In this document: one piece after another, positions 8,490-19,615 of the stretch
Position numbering within the stretch: the first letter of the stretch is position 1
Layout: each line of letters starts with the position of its first letter
Assembly: GCF_012927045.1 (NCBI RefSeq)
Contig: NZ_JABBFW010000024.1
Location: forward strand, 1 to 64,000
From: Azohydromonas caseinilytica
GTDB taxonomy: Bacteria; Pseudomonadota; Gammaproteobacteria; Burkholderiales; Burkholderiaceae_C
DNA: 64,000 nucleotides
Direction: 5' to 3'
Made by a program: the position numbers and the translations under genes
Notes under the pieces: generated by a model
What the model saw: the letters and a program-made list of their open reading frames with translations, nothing else
The model's database searches: none
Told to the model about the DNA's origin: nothing

Positions 8490-9800
8490 TCAGCCTCCTT
8501 GCAGGTTGTGCGGCTCGGTGGGCGTGCGGGCCAAGCCGGCCGGCGCCCCGGTGCGCTGGCCGGTGGCGCAGAACTCCGCGTAGCGCTGCGGCCGCACCAC
8601 GGGCACTTGCAGGCACACGCTCTGTGTCGGCAGCACCTCGCGCCAGTCGGCGATGAGCTTCCGGTAGGCCTGGCCGACGGGCCGGATCTTGCGGTCCAGG
8701 TCGTACAGACCCAGCGCATTGACGCGGCCGTTGAGCTCGCGCAGCGCCGTGTCCCAGTCCACCTGGTCGGTGAGCGAATACCAGGTGAAGCCCAGGATGG
8801 GCACGCCGTTGTTGCGCAGCCGCAGCACGTTGGCCCACTCCTTCCACAGCCAGTACACGGCCTCGTCGCCGCCGGGGCCCTGGGCAATGTTGGTTTCGGT
8901 GTGCATGACCGGCAGGCGGTAGCGCTCGTAGTACTGCCGGGTGAGTTCGTCGTAGCCGAACACCTCGCCGGCCGCGGCGGTGCGGCCGTCTTCCCACACC
9001 CGGTGCTCGTTGGTGACGTAGTAGTCGTTGCCCATGATGCAGTGGTGCTTCAGGCGCTGGCCCAGGAAGAAGTGGTATTCCTCGCGCGTCATGCCGTTGT
9101 CCAGCAGGTACTCGTACATCTCGGAGTCCACGCGCCGGCCGTAGTTGAGGTCCAGCGACAGGAAGCGCCGGGCATTGAGCACTTCCGCCGGGCCGATGGC
9201 CCGCGGGTTGTCGGCATGGAAGTACTCGGACGACTCGCTCTGGATGAACAGGGCGTCGGGGCGTACGCCAAGGATGGCGCGCATGGCCAGCACGTTGGCC
9301 TTGACGATGTGCTTGAGCGCCGTGACGAAGCCGCGATCGCTGCGCAGCTGCTCGTTCCACCAGCCATAGGAAGCGGAAAACAGGGCGCAGACGAACATCT
9401 CGTTGACCGGCGTGTAAAGCTGCACCCACGGAAAGCGCTGGGCGAAGGCGCCCGCATAGCCGGCGAACAGCGCGGGGAGATCGGGGTTCTGGAAATCGCC
9501 GATCCAGTCCGGCACGCCGAAATGGCACAGGTCCACGATGGGCACGATGTCGCGCGCCGCCAGGTCGCCGAAGGTGGTGTCGGCGAAGGACCAGTCGTAG
9601 TGCCCGGCACCGAGCCAGGTGCGGTGGATGGGCGGCCCGTAGCGCAGGAACCACAGTCCCAGCTCCTGGACACGGTCGAAGTCCTCCTTCCAGCGTGCGT
9701 AGTGACGGCACGCATCCATCTCGTCCCGCCGCGTGCGGCCACCCTTGATGGTCGGGCACGAGTTCTCGATGCCGGTGGCAAACATGAAGGCTGGTCTCAC
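8490..9800 (-). CDS. glycoside hydrolase family 1-like protein
   Basis: A 436-residue protein with GH1 beta-glycosidase features: FATGIENSCPTI near the N-terminus (the usual FG.A.S..Q/E strand), FLRYGPPIHRTWLGAGHYDW, the general acid/base region TPVNEMFVC (TxNEP in classical members) and the nucleophile region VMHTETNIAQGP (TENG in classical members), then TWYSLTDQVDWD. Both catalytic glutamates appear present, but NEM and TETN depart from the textbook motifs, placing it in a divergent subgroup of unknown specificity. No signal peptide is seen, so it is cytoplasmic. A GTG at 9800 is preferred because GAGGAAAG precedes it at good spacing; ATG 9785 is the alternative. It is coupled to the downstream SDR gene. 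Confidence 0.82.
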   Translation of the reverse strand: MRPAFMFATGIENSCPTIKGGRTRRDEMDACRHYARWKEDFDRVQELGLWFLRYGPPIHRTWLGAGHYDWSFADTTFGDLAARDIVPIVDLCHFGVPDWIGDFQNPDLPALFAGYAGAFAQRFPWVQLYTPVNEMFVCALFSASYGWWNEQLRSDRGFVTALKHIVKANVLAMRAILGVRPDALFIQSESSEYFHADNPRAIGPAEVLNARRFLSLDLNYGRRVDSEMYEYLLDNGMTREEYHFFLGQRLKHHCIMGNDYYVTNEHRVWEDGRTAAAGEVFGYDELTRQYYERYRLPVMHTETNIAQGPGGDEAVYWLWKEWANVLRLRNNGVPILGFTWYSLTDQVDWDTALRELNGRVNALGLYDLDRKIRPVGQAYRKLIADWREVLPTQSVCLQVPVVRPQRYAEFCATGQRTGAPAGLARTPTEPHNLQGG

Positions 9801-9944
9801 GACGGCTTCTTTCCTCGACGATGCGGGCACGGGGCCATGCCCGGGTGCGGGCAAGGAAGGGGCCCGGGCCAGGCGCAGCAAGGCCCGTCCGTCCGCCTTC
9901 AAGCGCGTCCTGCCTGCCGCGTTTAAGCCTTCCCTAAGCTCACC

Positions 9945-9968
9945 GGCACCGCGCTTGCCGCGACGCCG
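9945..9968 (+). repeat. 24-bp dispersed repeat, copy 2
   Basis: The second copy of the 24-base element at 5040-5063, with one mismatch. This copy also forms part of an inverted repeat, CACCGGC (9941-9947) with GCCGGTG (9965-9971), in the divergent gap between the GH1 gene and the ThDP enzyme gene, about 125 bp upstream of the latter. Confidence 0.4.
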
Positions 9969-10092
9969 GTGTCATCGAACAAAGCGATGAGGTGCCTTGC
10001 CTGCTGGAGGTCCCTGCCAAGCCGGCCTCGTGCCTGCCTCGGCGCATGGCTTGCCGGCCCTGTCGCTGTCCGACATCCAAAGGGGCCATGCC

Positions 10093-11883
10093 ATGACCAC
10101 GACCGTCAGTGACCAAGTCCTGCAGCGCCTGCACGAATGGGGCGTGCGCCGCATTTACGGCTACCCCGGCGACGGCATCAACGGCCTGCTGGGCGCGCTG
10201 GACCGCTGCAGCGACCGCATCGAGTTCATCCAGGCCCGCCACGAGGAGCTGGCGGCCTTCATGGCCACGGCGCATGCCAAGTTCACGGGCGAGGTGGGCG
10301 TGTGCCTGGCGACCTCGGGGCCCGGCGCGATCCACCTGCTCAACGGCCTGTACGACGCCAAGGCCGACCACCAGCCGGTAGTGGCGATCGTGGGGCAGCA
10401 GGCGCGCGCCGCGCTGGGCGGCGACTACCAGCAGGAGGTGGATCTGCTGAGCCTGTTCAAGGACGTGGCCCACGAGTACGTGCACATGGCTGTCGTGCCG
10501 GCGCAGATCCGCCACCTGGTGGACCGCGCCATGCGCATCGCGCGCGACCAGCGCACCGTCACCTGCGTCATCCTGCCCAACGACCTGCAGGAACTGAAAG
10601 CCGAGCCCGAACCGCCGCGCGAGCACGGCACCATCCACTCCGGCATCGGGCTCACGGCCAAGCGCGTGCTGCCGGCGCAGGCCGACCTGCAGGCCGCGGC
10701 CGACCTGCTCAACGCCGGCCAGCGCGTGGCGATCCTGGCCGGCGCCGGCGCGCTGCACGCCACCGACGAGCTCATCGCCGTGGCCGAGACGCTGGGTGCC
10801 GGCATCGCCAAGGCGCTGCTGGGCAAGATGGCCGTGCCCGACGATCTGCCCTTCGTCACCGGCTCCATCGGGCTGCTGGGCACGGTGCCGAGCTGGGACA
10901 TGATGAGCGGCTGCGACACGCTGCTGATGGTGGGGTCGAGCTTCCCGTACTCGGAGTTCCTGCCCAAGGAGGGCCAGGCGCGCGGGGTGCAGATCGACGC
11001 CGACGGCCGCAAGCTCTCGCTGCGCTACCCGATGGAGATCAACCTCGTGGGCGACAGCCGGCTCACGCTGCAGGCGCTGCTGCCGCTGCTGCAGCCCAAG
11101 GCCGACCGCGCCTGGCGCGACAAGATCGAGGCCGGCGTGCGCCAGTGGTGGCAGGTGCTGGAGCAGCGCGCCATGAACGAGGCCAAGCCCATCAACCCGC
11201 AGCGCGTGTTCTGGGAGCTCTCGCCGCGGCTGCCCGACAACGCCATCCTCACCTGCGACTCCGGCACCAGCGCCGCCTGGTACGCGCGCGACATCAAGGC
11301 CCGGCGCGGCATGATGGGCTCGCTCTCCGGTGGCCTGGCCACCATGTGCCCGGCCGTGCCCTATGCCACCGCCGCCAAGTTCGCCTACCCGGACCGCCCG
11401 GTGGTGGCGCTGGTGGGCGACGGCGCGATGCAGATGCTGGGCCTCAACGCGCTGGTGACCATCGCGCACCAATGGCGGCGCTGGAGCGACCCGCGGCTGG
11501 TGGTCATGGTGCTGCACAACGGCGACCTCAACATGGTGACCTGGGAGGAGCGCGTGGGCGCGGGCGACCCGAAGTTCGAGGACTCGCAGGCGCTGCCCGC
11601 CTTCCCCTTCGCCCAGTACGCGCAGCTGCTGGGGCTGCACGGGCTGCGCGTGGACCACCCGGACGCCATTGCCGGTGCCTGGGAGCAGGCGCTCTCGGCC
11701 GACCGGCCCGTGCTGCTGGAGATGGTGACCGACGCCAACGTGCCGCCGCTGCCGCCGCACGTGACCTGGAAGCAGGCCCGCCACTACGCCAAGGCGATGC
11801 TGCAGGGCGACCCCGAGGCGCTGCAGGTCGTCATGGCCAGCATGCGCGAGGCCTGGGACGGTCTCACGGCCGGGCGCGGCTGA
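10093..11883 (+). CDS. thiamine-diphosphate-dependent enzyme, pyruvate oxidase/acetolactate synthase-like
   Basis: This 596-residue enzyme has the three-domain plan of the POX/AHAS family. The N-terminal PYR domain includes GVRRIYGYPGDGINGLLGAL and the catalytic Glu in ARHEELAAFMA. The central domain is Rossmann-like. The C-terminal PP domain has the ThDP/Mg motif VGDGAMQMLGLNALVTIA...LHNGDLNMVTWEE (GDG..N). It is annotated in related genomes as a 'thiamine pyrophosphate-requiring protein' and resembles pyruvate oxidase more than anabolic acetolactate synthase: there is no small subunit. A 2-oxoacid such as pyruvate or glyoxylate is the likely substrate. ATG 10093 follows an AAGGGG ribosome site. 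The FAD/Fe-S dehydrogenase gene starts 9 bp downstream, suggesting linked 2-hydroxyacid and 2-oxoacid metabolism. Confidence 0.88.
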   Translation: MTTTVSDQVLQRLHEWGVRRIYGYPGDGINGLLGALDRCSDRIEFIQARHEELAAFMATAHAKFTGEVGVCLATSGPGAIHLLNGLYDAKADHQPVVAIVGQQARAALGGDYQQEVDLLSLFKDVAHEYVHMAVVPAQIRHLVDRAMRIARDQRTVTCVILPNDLQELKAEPEPPREHGTIHSGIGLTAKRVLPAQADLQAAADLLNAGQRVAILAGAGALHATDELIAVAETLGAGIAKALLGKMAVPDDLPFVTGSIGLLGTVPSWDMMSGCDTLLMVGSSFPYSEFLPKEGQARGVQIDADGRKLSLRYPMEINLVGDSRLTLQALLPLLQPKADRAWRDKIEAGVRQWWQVLEQRAMNEAKPINPQRVFWELSPRLPDNAILTCDSGTSAAWYARDIKARRGMMGSLSGGLATMCPAVPYATAAKFAYPDRPVVALVGDGAMQMLGLNALVTIAHQWRRWSDPRLVVMVLHNGDLNMVTWEERVGAGDPKFEDSQALPAFPFAQYAQLLGLHGLRVDHPDAIAGAWEQALSADRPVLLEMVTDANVPPLPPHVTWKQARHYAKAMLQGDPEALQVVMASMREAWDGLTAGRG

Positions 11884-11892
11884 GGCTCTATC

Positions 11893-14811
11893 GTGCTGTC
11901 GTCGCTCGATGCCGAGGCCCTGGAGCGCCGCCTGCGCGACACGGTGCGCGGCGAGGTGCGCTTCGACGACGGCAGCCGCGCCCTCTACGCCACCGACGCC
12001 TCCAACTACCGGCAGGTGCCCATCGGCGCGGTGATCCCGCGCGACGCGGACGACGTCATTGCCACCGTGGCCGCCTGCCGCGCGTTCCGCGCGCCCGTGC
12101 TCTCGCGCGGCGGCGGCACCAGCCTGTGCGGCCAGTGCTGCAACGTCGCGGTGGTGATGGATTTCTCCAAATGCATGAACCGCGTGCTGGAGATCGACCC
12201 GGCCGCGCGCACCGCGCGCGTGCAGCCCGGCGTGGTGCTGGACGAGTTGCGCGACCAGGCCGCGCGCCACGGCCTGACCTTCGCCCCCGACCCGGCCACG
12301 CACGACCACAACACGCTGGGCGGCATGATCGGCAACAACTCCTGCGGCCCGCATTCGGTCATGGGCGGCGAGACGATGCACAACGTCATCGAGCTGGACG
12401 TGCTGACTTACGACGGCCTGCGCCTGACGCTGGGCGCCACCGACGACGTGGCCTTCGAGCGCCTGCGCGCCGGCGGCGGGCGCTCGGCGCAAATCGCCAC
12501 CGGGCTCAAGCAGTTGGCCGAGCGCTACGCGCCGCTGATCCGCGAAAAATTTCCCGACATCCCGCGCCGGGTCTCGGGCTACAACCTGCCGGCGCTGCTG
12601 CCCGAGAAGGGCTTCGACCTCGCCAAGGCGCTGGTGGGCAGCGAAGGCACCTGTGTCGTGATCCTGGAAGCCAAGCTGCGGCTGCTGCCCAACCCCAGGG
12701 CCCGCACGCTGCTGGTGCTGGGCTACGACAGCGTGTACGAGGCCGGCGACCACGTGGTCGAGGTGATGCGGGCCGGGCCGATCGCGCTGGAGGGCCTGGA
12801 CGACCGGCTCATCGAGGACATGAAGCACACCCACCTGCACATCGACTACGTCGGCCTGCTGCCCGAGGGCAAGGGCTGGCTGCTGGTGGAGTTCGGCGGC
12901 GACACACGCGAGGAGGCCGACGCCAAGGCGCAGGCCTTGATGGACCGCCTGAAGCAGGTGGACAAGCCGCCGACGATGAAACGCGTGGACGACCCGGTGC
13001 AGGAGGCCCACCTCTGGAAGGTGCGCGAGTCCGGCCTGGGCGCCACGGCGCATGTGCCCAATGCGCCCGTCACCTGGGAAGGCTGGGAGGATTCTTCGGT
13101 GCCGCCCGAGCGGCTGGGCGAGTACCTGCGCGCGCTGCGCAAGCTCTTCGACCAGTACGGCTATGGTTGCGACCTCTACGGCCATTTCGGCCAGGGCTGC
13201 GTGCACACGCGCATCGACTTCGACCTGGAGACGCAGCCGGGGATCGACAAGTTCCGCCGCTTCCTGCACGACGCGGCGAAGCTCGTCACCTCGCTGGGCG
13301 GCTCGATCTCGGGCGAGCACGGCGACGGCCAGTCCAAGGCCGAGCTGCTGCCCATCATGTACGGGCCGGAGCTGGTGCGCGCCTTCGAGGAGTTCAAGGC
13401 GCTGTGGGACCCGGACAACCTGATGAACCCGGGCAAGGTCGTGCACCCGTATCGCGCCGACCAGCACCTCCGGCTGGGCACCGGCTACCGGCCGCTGCCC
13501 GTGGCCACGCGCATGTTCTTCGCCGACGACCAGGGCGATTTCGGCCGCACCGTGCTGCGCTGCGTGGGCGTGGGCGAGTGCCGCAAGCGCGAGGGCACCA
13601 TGTGCCCCAGCTACAAGGCCACGCTGGAGGAGCGGCACTCCACGCGCGGGCGCGCGCACCTGCTGTTCGAGATGCTCAACGGCGAGCGCGAGCAGGGCGT
13701 GCTCAAGCGCGGCTGGCAGGACGAGGCGGTGAAGGAGGCGCTGGAGCTGTGCCTCTCCTGCAAGGCCTGCAAGCACGAGTGCCCGGTGAAGGTGGACATG
13801 GCGGCGTACAAGGCCGAGTTCCTGTCGCACTACCACGAGCACCATCCGCGTCCGCTGGCCGCGCGCGTGTTCGGCTTCATCGACCGCTGCTGCGCGCTGG
13901 CCGAGCTGGCGCCGGGCGTGGTGAACGCCGTTTCGCAGCACGAGCCCTGGGCCGGGCTGATCAGGCGCGGCGTGGGCATCGCGCCGCAGCGGCGGCTGCC
14001 GGCCTTCGCGCGGCGCAGCTTCCGCGCCGGCTTCGAATGGCGGCGTGACGACGGCCCGGGCGTCCGCGGCGAGGTGCTGCTGTGGCCCGACACCTTCAAC
14101 GACCACTTCCATCCCGAGGTGGCGCATGCGGCGGTGCGGGTGCTGCGGCACGCCGGCTTCGCGGTGCGGCTGCCGCGCCGGCGGCTGTGCTGTGGGCGGC
14201 CGCTGTACGAGTTCGGCTACCTCGACGCGGCGCGCGCCTACCTGCGGCGCGTGCTGCAGGCGCTGGACGGCGAGTTGCGCGCCGGCACGCCCATCGTGGT
14301 GCTGGAGCCGGCCTGCCTGTCGGTGTTCAAGGAGGAGCTGCCGATGATGCTGCCGCGCGACGAGCAGGCGCGGAGGCTGCGCAGCCAAAGCTTCCTGCTC
14401 AGCGATTTCTTGCAGCAAAGCGCGCCCGACCTGGCGCTTGCGCCGCTGCAGCGTCCGGCGTTGGTGCACCTGCACTGCCACCACAAGTCGGTCCTGGGCA
14501 GCGAGGCCGAGCTGGCGCTGCTGAAGAAGACGGGGCTGGAGCTGCACCAGCCCGACACCGGCTGCTGCGGCATGGCCGGCTCCTTCGGCTTCGAGGCAAG
14601 GAAGTACGAGGTGTCGATGCGCTGCGCCGAGCGCGTGCTGCTGCCCGCCGTGCGCGGGATGGCGCCGGAGGCGCTGGTGATCGCCGACGGCTACAGCTGC
14701 CGCGAGCAGATCGTCCAGGCCACCGGGCGGCCGGTGCACCACCTCGCGGAGGTGCTGGGCATGGCGCTGCCGTGCAGCGGCGGGGAGGCGGCGCCGGCGG
14801 CCGCCCCGTAG
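11893..14811 (+). CDS. fused FAD-binding and Fe-S 2-hydroxyacid dehydrogenase (GlcD/GlcF- or D-LDH-like)
   Basis: A 972-residue fusion. Residues about 30-260 are a FAD-binding type 4 domain (SRGGGTSLCGQ, and the FAD loop DHNTLGGMIGNNSCGPHS). About 280-530 form the FAD-oxidase C-terminal domain ending ISGEHGDGQ and PDNLMNPGKVV. About 555-650 carry two [4Fe-4S] motifs (CVGVGECRKREGTMCP and CLSCKACKHECP). The C-terminal part holds two CCG domains (CCGRPLYEFG and CCGMAGSFGFE). It should oxidise D-lactate, glycolate or another D-2-hydroxyacid and pass electrons to the quinone pool. GTG 11893 has TGAGG at 11881-11885, overlapping the upstream stop. Its 3' end is 3 bp from the converging oxidase operon. 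Confidence 0.9.
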   Translation: MLSSLDAEALERRLRDTVRGEVRFDDGSRALYATDASNYRQVPIGAVIPRDADDVIATVAACRAFRAPVLSRGGGTSLCGQCCNVAVVMDFSKCMNRVLEIDPAARTARVQPGVVLDELRDQAARHGLTFAPDPATHDHNTLGGMIGNNSCGPHSVMGGETMHNVIELDVLTYDGLRLTLGATDDVAFERLRAGGGRSAQIATGLKQLAERYAPLIREKFPDIPRRVSGYNLPALLPEKGFDLAKALVGSEGTCVVILEAKLRLLPNPRARTLLVLGYDSVYEAGDHVVEVMRAGPIALEGLDDRLIEDMKHTHLHIDYVGLLPEGKGWLLVEFGGDTREEADAKAQALMDRLKQVDKPPTMKRVDDPVQEAHLWKVRESGLGATAHVPNAPVTWEGWEDSSVPPERLGEYLRALRKLFDQYGYGCDLYGHFGQGCVHTRIDFDLETQPGIDKFRRFLHDAAKLVTSLGGSISGEHGDGQSKAELLPIMYGPELVRAFEEFKALWDPDNLMNPGKVVHPYRADQHLRLGTGYRPLPVATRMFFADDQGDFGRTVLRCVGVGECRKREGTMCPSYKATLEERHSTRGRAHLLFEMLNGEREQGVLKRGWQDEAVKEALELCLSCKACKHECPVKVDMAAYKAEFLSHYHEHHPRPLAARVFGFIDRCCALAELAPGVVNAVSQHEPWAGLIRRGVGIAPQRRLPAFARRSFRAGFEWRRDDGPGVRGEVLLWPDTFNDHFHPEVAHAAVRVLRHAGFAVRLPRRRLCCGRPLYEFGYLDAARAYLRRVLQALDGELRAGTPIVVLEPACLSVFKEELPMMLPRDEQARRLRSQSFLLSDFLQQSAPDLALAPLQRPALVHLHCHHKSVLGSEAELALLKKTGLELHQPDTGCCGMAGSFGFEARKYEVSMRCAERVLLPAVRGMAPEALVIADGYSCREQIVQATGRPVHHLAEVLGMALPCSGGEAAPAAAP

Positions 14812-14814
14812 CGC

Positions 14815-15171
14815 TCAACGCCCGGTGCCACCCTGGCGCAGCGGCCGCAGCTGCTGAGGCTGCTGCATGGCCGCGGGCTCCGTCACGCGCGTGGCGAAGT
14901 CCACGCTGCTCAGCCCGAGCAGCAGCGCCAGCGTCCCGGCAGCCACGGCGGCGGCCACGCGCGCCAGCGCGGCACTGCGGCCCAGGCCCATGAACAGCCC
15001 CAGCACCAGCGCCGACTTGAGCGCCGCGATCACGAGGCCGATCACCAGGTTGAGCCGGCCCAGCGGGACGTAGGCGCTGCCCAGGCTCAGCAGCAGCAGC
15101 GCCAGCAGCGCGGCCCAGGCCAGGCCGATGCGCCGGCAACGGCGTCTGAAGGCACCGGCGTCGCGCTTCAC
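14815..15171 (-). CDS. caa3-type cytochrome c oxidase subunit IV
   Basis: A 118-residue protein with three membrane helices (AWAALLALLLLSLGSAYVPL, NLVIGLVIAALKSALVLGLF and the AAAVAAGTLALLLGLSSVDF region), the plan of prokaryotic cytochrome oxidase subunit IV. The K-S-x-L-V-x-x-x-F-M pattern in helix 2 is typical of the family. It is the last gene of the respiratory operon; its ATG overlaps the subunit III stop by 4 bp. It has no catalytic groups and likely stabilises the complex. Confidence 0.8.
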   Translation of the reverse strand: MKRDAGAFRRRCRRIGLAWAALLALLLLSLGSAYVPLGRLNLVIGLVIAALKSALVLGLFMGLGRSAALARVAAAVAAGTLALLLGLSSVDFATRVTEPAAMQQPQQLRPLRQGGTGR

Positions 15172-15787
15172 GTGGCCCTCCCGGCCAGGTACAGCAGCGG
15201 GTACAGCACGATCCAGACGATGTCCACGAAATGCCAGTACAGCCCGGCCACCTCAACGTGCCCGGCATCGGCCCAGGGCGAGCCGCGCCACGCACCCCAG
15301 GCAAAGGTGCCCAGCAGGCCCACCCCGATGAGCAGGTGCAGCGCGTGCAGGCCCGTCATCACGAAATACAGCATGAAGAACAGCTCCGCGCCCGCATGCC
15401 GCGCCAGCGCGAAGCCCGGGCCCGGAAACAGGCCCTCGTGCCACTCCTTGGCGTACTCCACGCCCTTGAGCGCCATGAAGGCCAGGCCCAGCAGCGCGGC
15501 GCCGGCCAGGAGGCGCGCCGTCGCGCGCCGGCGCCGCTCCTCGCCCGCGCAGGCCGCCGCCACGGCCACCAGCGCGCTGCTGCTGAGCAGCAGCGCCGTG
15601 TTGAGCGTGCCCAGCACCACGTGGGTGTGGCGGCTGGCGATGCCGAATCCCTCGCTCCAGTGCGTGCGGCCCCAGGCGTAGGCGGCGAAGAGCCCGCCGA
15701 AGAACAGCAGCTCGGTGGCGAGGAAGATCCACATGCCCAGCTGCGCCGTGTCCGGCGGCGGTGCGGCGGCTTCGGCGCGGGCGGTGC

Positions 15788-15791
<4 letters not shown>
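15168..15791 (-). CDS. coxC: cytochrome c oxidase subunit III
   Basis: A 207-residue membrane protein with about five helices, the short form of subunit III found in caa3 and quinol oxidases. Landmarks: [20 protein letters not shown] in the first helix (the conserved ...E.. region), [35 protein letters not shown] and [20 protein letters not shown] at the C-terminus. It binds no redox metal; in the family it stabilises subunit I and helps proton uptake. Start and stop overlap the neighbouring cox genes by 4 bp on each side. Confidence 0.93.
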
Positions 15792-17436
<1,645 letters not shown>

Positions 17437-17440
<4 letters not shown>

Positions 17441-18396
17441 CGCGTCTCCCCGGTGGCGTGCAGGTACGCGATCAGCGCCTGGATGTCCTCCTCGCTCACC
17501 TGCCCGGCGAAGGAGGGCATCACCGGCTCGAAGCCGGCCACCACGTCCTTGCGCGGCAGCAGGATGCTGTCGCGCAGGTAGTTGTCGTCGGCGACGATCG
17601 CGCGCCCGTCCTGCAGGTGCACGCGGCGTCCGGGCAGGCCGTCGAGCAGCGGCGCGTGCACGGTGGAGCCGGCGGCGTGGCAGCCGCTGCAGCCGAGCTG
17701 GCGGAACAGGGCGAAGCCGTACTGCGCCAGGCTGGGCTGCGCCGGCCCCTCGGCCAGCCAGCGGCTGAAGTCGTCCGGGCGCATCACCACGACGCGGCCG
17801 ATCATGTGCGAGTGTTCGCTGCCGCAGTACTCGGCGCAGAACAGGTGGAACTCGCCCAGCTGCGTGGGCGTGAACCACAGCGCCGTGATGCGCCCGGGCA
17901 GCACATCCTGCTTGAGGCGGAAGGCCGGCACGTAGAAGCTGTGGATGGCGTCCTGCGCGCTCATGCGCAGCAGCACCGGCTGGCCCAGCGGCACGTGCAG
18001 CTCGTTGATCTCGCGCCGGCCGTTGCGGTGCTGCAGCTTCCACATCCACTGCTTGGCCACCACCGCCACGGGCAGCGCCTCGGGCGGCGGCCGGTACAGC
18101 CGCAGGTAGTCGCGCGCCGACCAGGCGCAGATGCCCACGAAGATCAACAAGGGTGTCAGCGTCCAGGCCACTTCGAGCCAGGTCAGGGTGCGCTTGGGGC
18201 CTGCGCGCGCGGCGCTGCTGCCGTGGCGGTAGCGCACGCAGAAGAAGACGATCAGCGCGCACACCGCCAGCGCCACGCTGCCGCACAGGATCACCAGGGC
18301 CGTGAACAGCGCGTCCACCGGCGTGGCAGCGGTGGAGGCGGTCTGGTCCAGCAGGTGAAAACCCGCGGACAGGCCGGCATCGACCTCGGTGCTCAT
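17437..18396 (-). CDS. coxB: cytochrome c oxidase subunit II with fused cytochrome c (caa3)
   Basis: A 319-residue subunit. Two membrane helices (about 30-55 and 75-95) are followed by the periplasmic cupredoxin domain with the CuA site: [10 protein letters not shown] aromatic region, [13 protein letters not shown] and [12 protein letters not shown] (Cys, Glu, Cys, His, Met ligands). A C-terminal class I cytochrome c domain carries one CSGCH haem motif and a distal Met near EPVMPSF. This fusion defines a caa3 oxidase that accepts electrons from a bound haem. ATG 18396 begins MSTEVDAG and overlaps the SCO gene stop (ATGA); upstream in-frame codons are SCO gene antisense frame and were excluded. 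Confidence 0.95.
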
Positions 18397-19286
18397 CGGG
18401 CCTTCCTTCCCGGCCACGCCTGCCGCGCCACGAAGGCCAGCAGCGCCAGCGCCGTGAGCAGCCCCACCACGCGCACCGCCTGCAGCACCGCCGCGCTGTG
18501 GCGTCCCAGCCGCGCATCGAGGTGGGCGCACAGCAGCGCCAGGCGGTCCGACAGTCCGCCGATGCGGCCCTCGCCGGCGGCCACCAGTGCCAGCCGCAGC
18601 TGCGCCGGGTCGAAGCGCACGCCCGGCAGGTAGCGCGACACGCGCCCATCGGGCGTGAGCACCGCCGCCACGGCGGGGTGGGCGTAGCCCTCGGCCGGGC
18701 CGTCAGGCTCGCCGGCACGGCGGTAGCGCCAGCCCAGGGCGTGCGCCAGCGAGCGCAGCGCCGCCTCGGCGCCGGTGAGCAGACGCAGATCCAGCGCTTC
18801 CTGCGGTGGCCGATGGGCCTCCAGAAAGTCGGCGTAAGCCAGGTCCGCGGTGCGCAACGCGCTGGCGGTGGCGGGTGTGTCGGCCGGGTCAATGCTGACC
18901 CGCACGATCCGGTACGCGCTGCGCGGCAGGCCGCCGTCGTGCAGCGCTTCGAGCAGGCCGTGCATCAGCAGCCCGCACAGCTGCGTACAGTGGTAGTAGC
19001 CCAGCACCAGCAGCACCGGGCGGTCGCCGAAGGTTTCACCCAGGCGCAGCGGGCGGCCGCTGCTGTCCACCAGCGGCAGGTCGGGCGGCAGTTGCGCGTC
19101 CAGGTGCTGCTGCAGGCCGGCGTCGGGGAGCGGCGGGGGCAAGGACAGCGGTTGAGCCAGGGCTTGGCTCAAGCTCAGCAGCCAGAGTGCGAGACAGGCG
19201 GCGAGCGTCGTGCGGGCTCTTGCGCGCGGCAGTTGAAGGCGCGGCCAGGGCTCTCTCGCGACTGACGGTGAGCCGGGTTGGCTCAC
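18393..19286 (-). CDS. SCO1/SenC-family copper chaperone
   Basis: About 297 residues from GTG 19286. A thioredoxin-like SCO domain has the copper-binding CxxxC in YYHCTQLCG and a His in [11 protein letters not shown]; these assemble the CuA site of oxidase subunit II encoded next door. A hydrophobic N-terminal segment ([18 protein letters not shown]) looks like a cleaved signal or anchor, and a C-terminal helix ([19 protein letters not shown]) gives a second membrane anchor. The start is uncertain: there is no good ribosome site, and the frame stays open upstream into palindromic repeats at 19287 onward, translating as RAGGNP-type junk. The repeat insertion may have replaced the native leader. 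Confidence 0.85.
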   Translation of the reverse strand: MSQPGSPSVAREPWPRLQLPRARARTTLAACLALWLLSLSQALAQPLSLPPPLPDAGLQQHLDAQLPPDLPLVDSSGRPLRLGETFGDRPVLLVLGYYHCTQLCGLLMHGLLEALHDGGLPRSAYRIVRVSIDPADTPATASALRTADLAYADFLEAHRPPQEALDLRLLTGAEAALRSLAHALGWRYRRAGEPDGPAEGYAHPAVAAVLTPDGRVSRYLPGVRFDPAQLRLALVAAGEGRIGGLSDRLALLCAHLDARLGRHSAAVLQAVRVVGLLTALALLAFVARQAWPGRKAR

Positions 19287-19615
19287 TGCATCGTCATCCC
19301 CACGCAAGCGCACTGCTGTCCGGGAAGGTTTGTGGAGGTTGGCCGTGAGCCGATCTGCTCTGTCTACTGCTTCGTCATCCCCGCGCAGGCGGGGACCCAG
19401 GCGGTCCCACGTCAGAGTGAAGTAGAAGCGCAGCGAACCGAGATACGAGCTGCCTGCATGCCGGCCAATCGGCATATGGCGGGCTTGGGGACCGCCTGGG
19501 TTCCCGCCTGCGCGGGAATGACGAAGTAGTAGGAGCGCCGCCTGTACTTCGTCCTGCAGAAGACCCACACCCCTCCCAGGACAGCCGTGCACCCGCGCGG
19601 GAATGGCGAAGTGGG
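19287..19615. repeat. palindromic repeat cluster inside the respiratory operon
   Basis: This 395-bp gap (19287-19681) interrupts an otherwise overlapping operon. It holds two 39-bp inverted arms (19370-19408 and 19488-19526; a few mismatches) separated by 79 bp. The arms start CTTCGTCATCCCCGCGCAGG. Degenerate further copies lie outside: 19287-19311 on the left and about 19590-19613 on the right. The motif is the widespread proteobacterial element whose translation gives VIPAQAGTQ or RHSRAGGNP. RNA across the arms would form a long hairpin and could affect expression of the downstream SCO/cox genes. Confidence 0.85.

Noticed and set aside
9940-14742. Minus-strand open frame of 1600 codons opposite the ThDP and FAD/Fe-S genes
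   Set aside because: It is the antisense shadow of two clear enzyme genes in GC-rich DNA; its translation is low-complexity His/Gln/Ala/Arg-rich and shows no domain.
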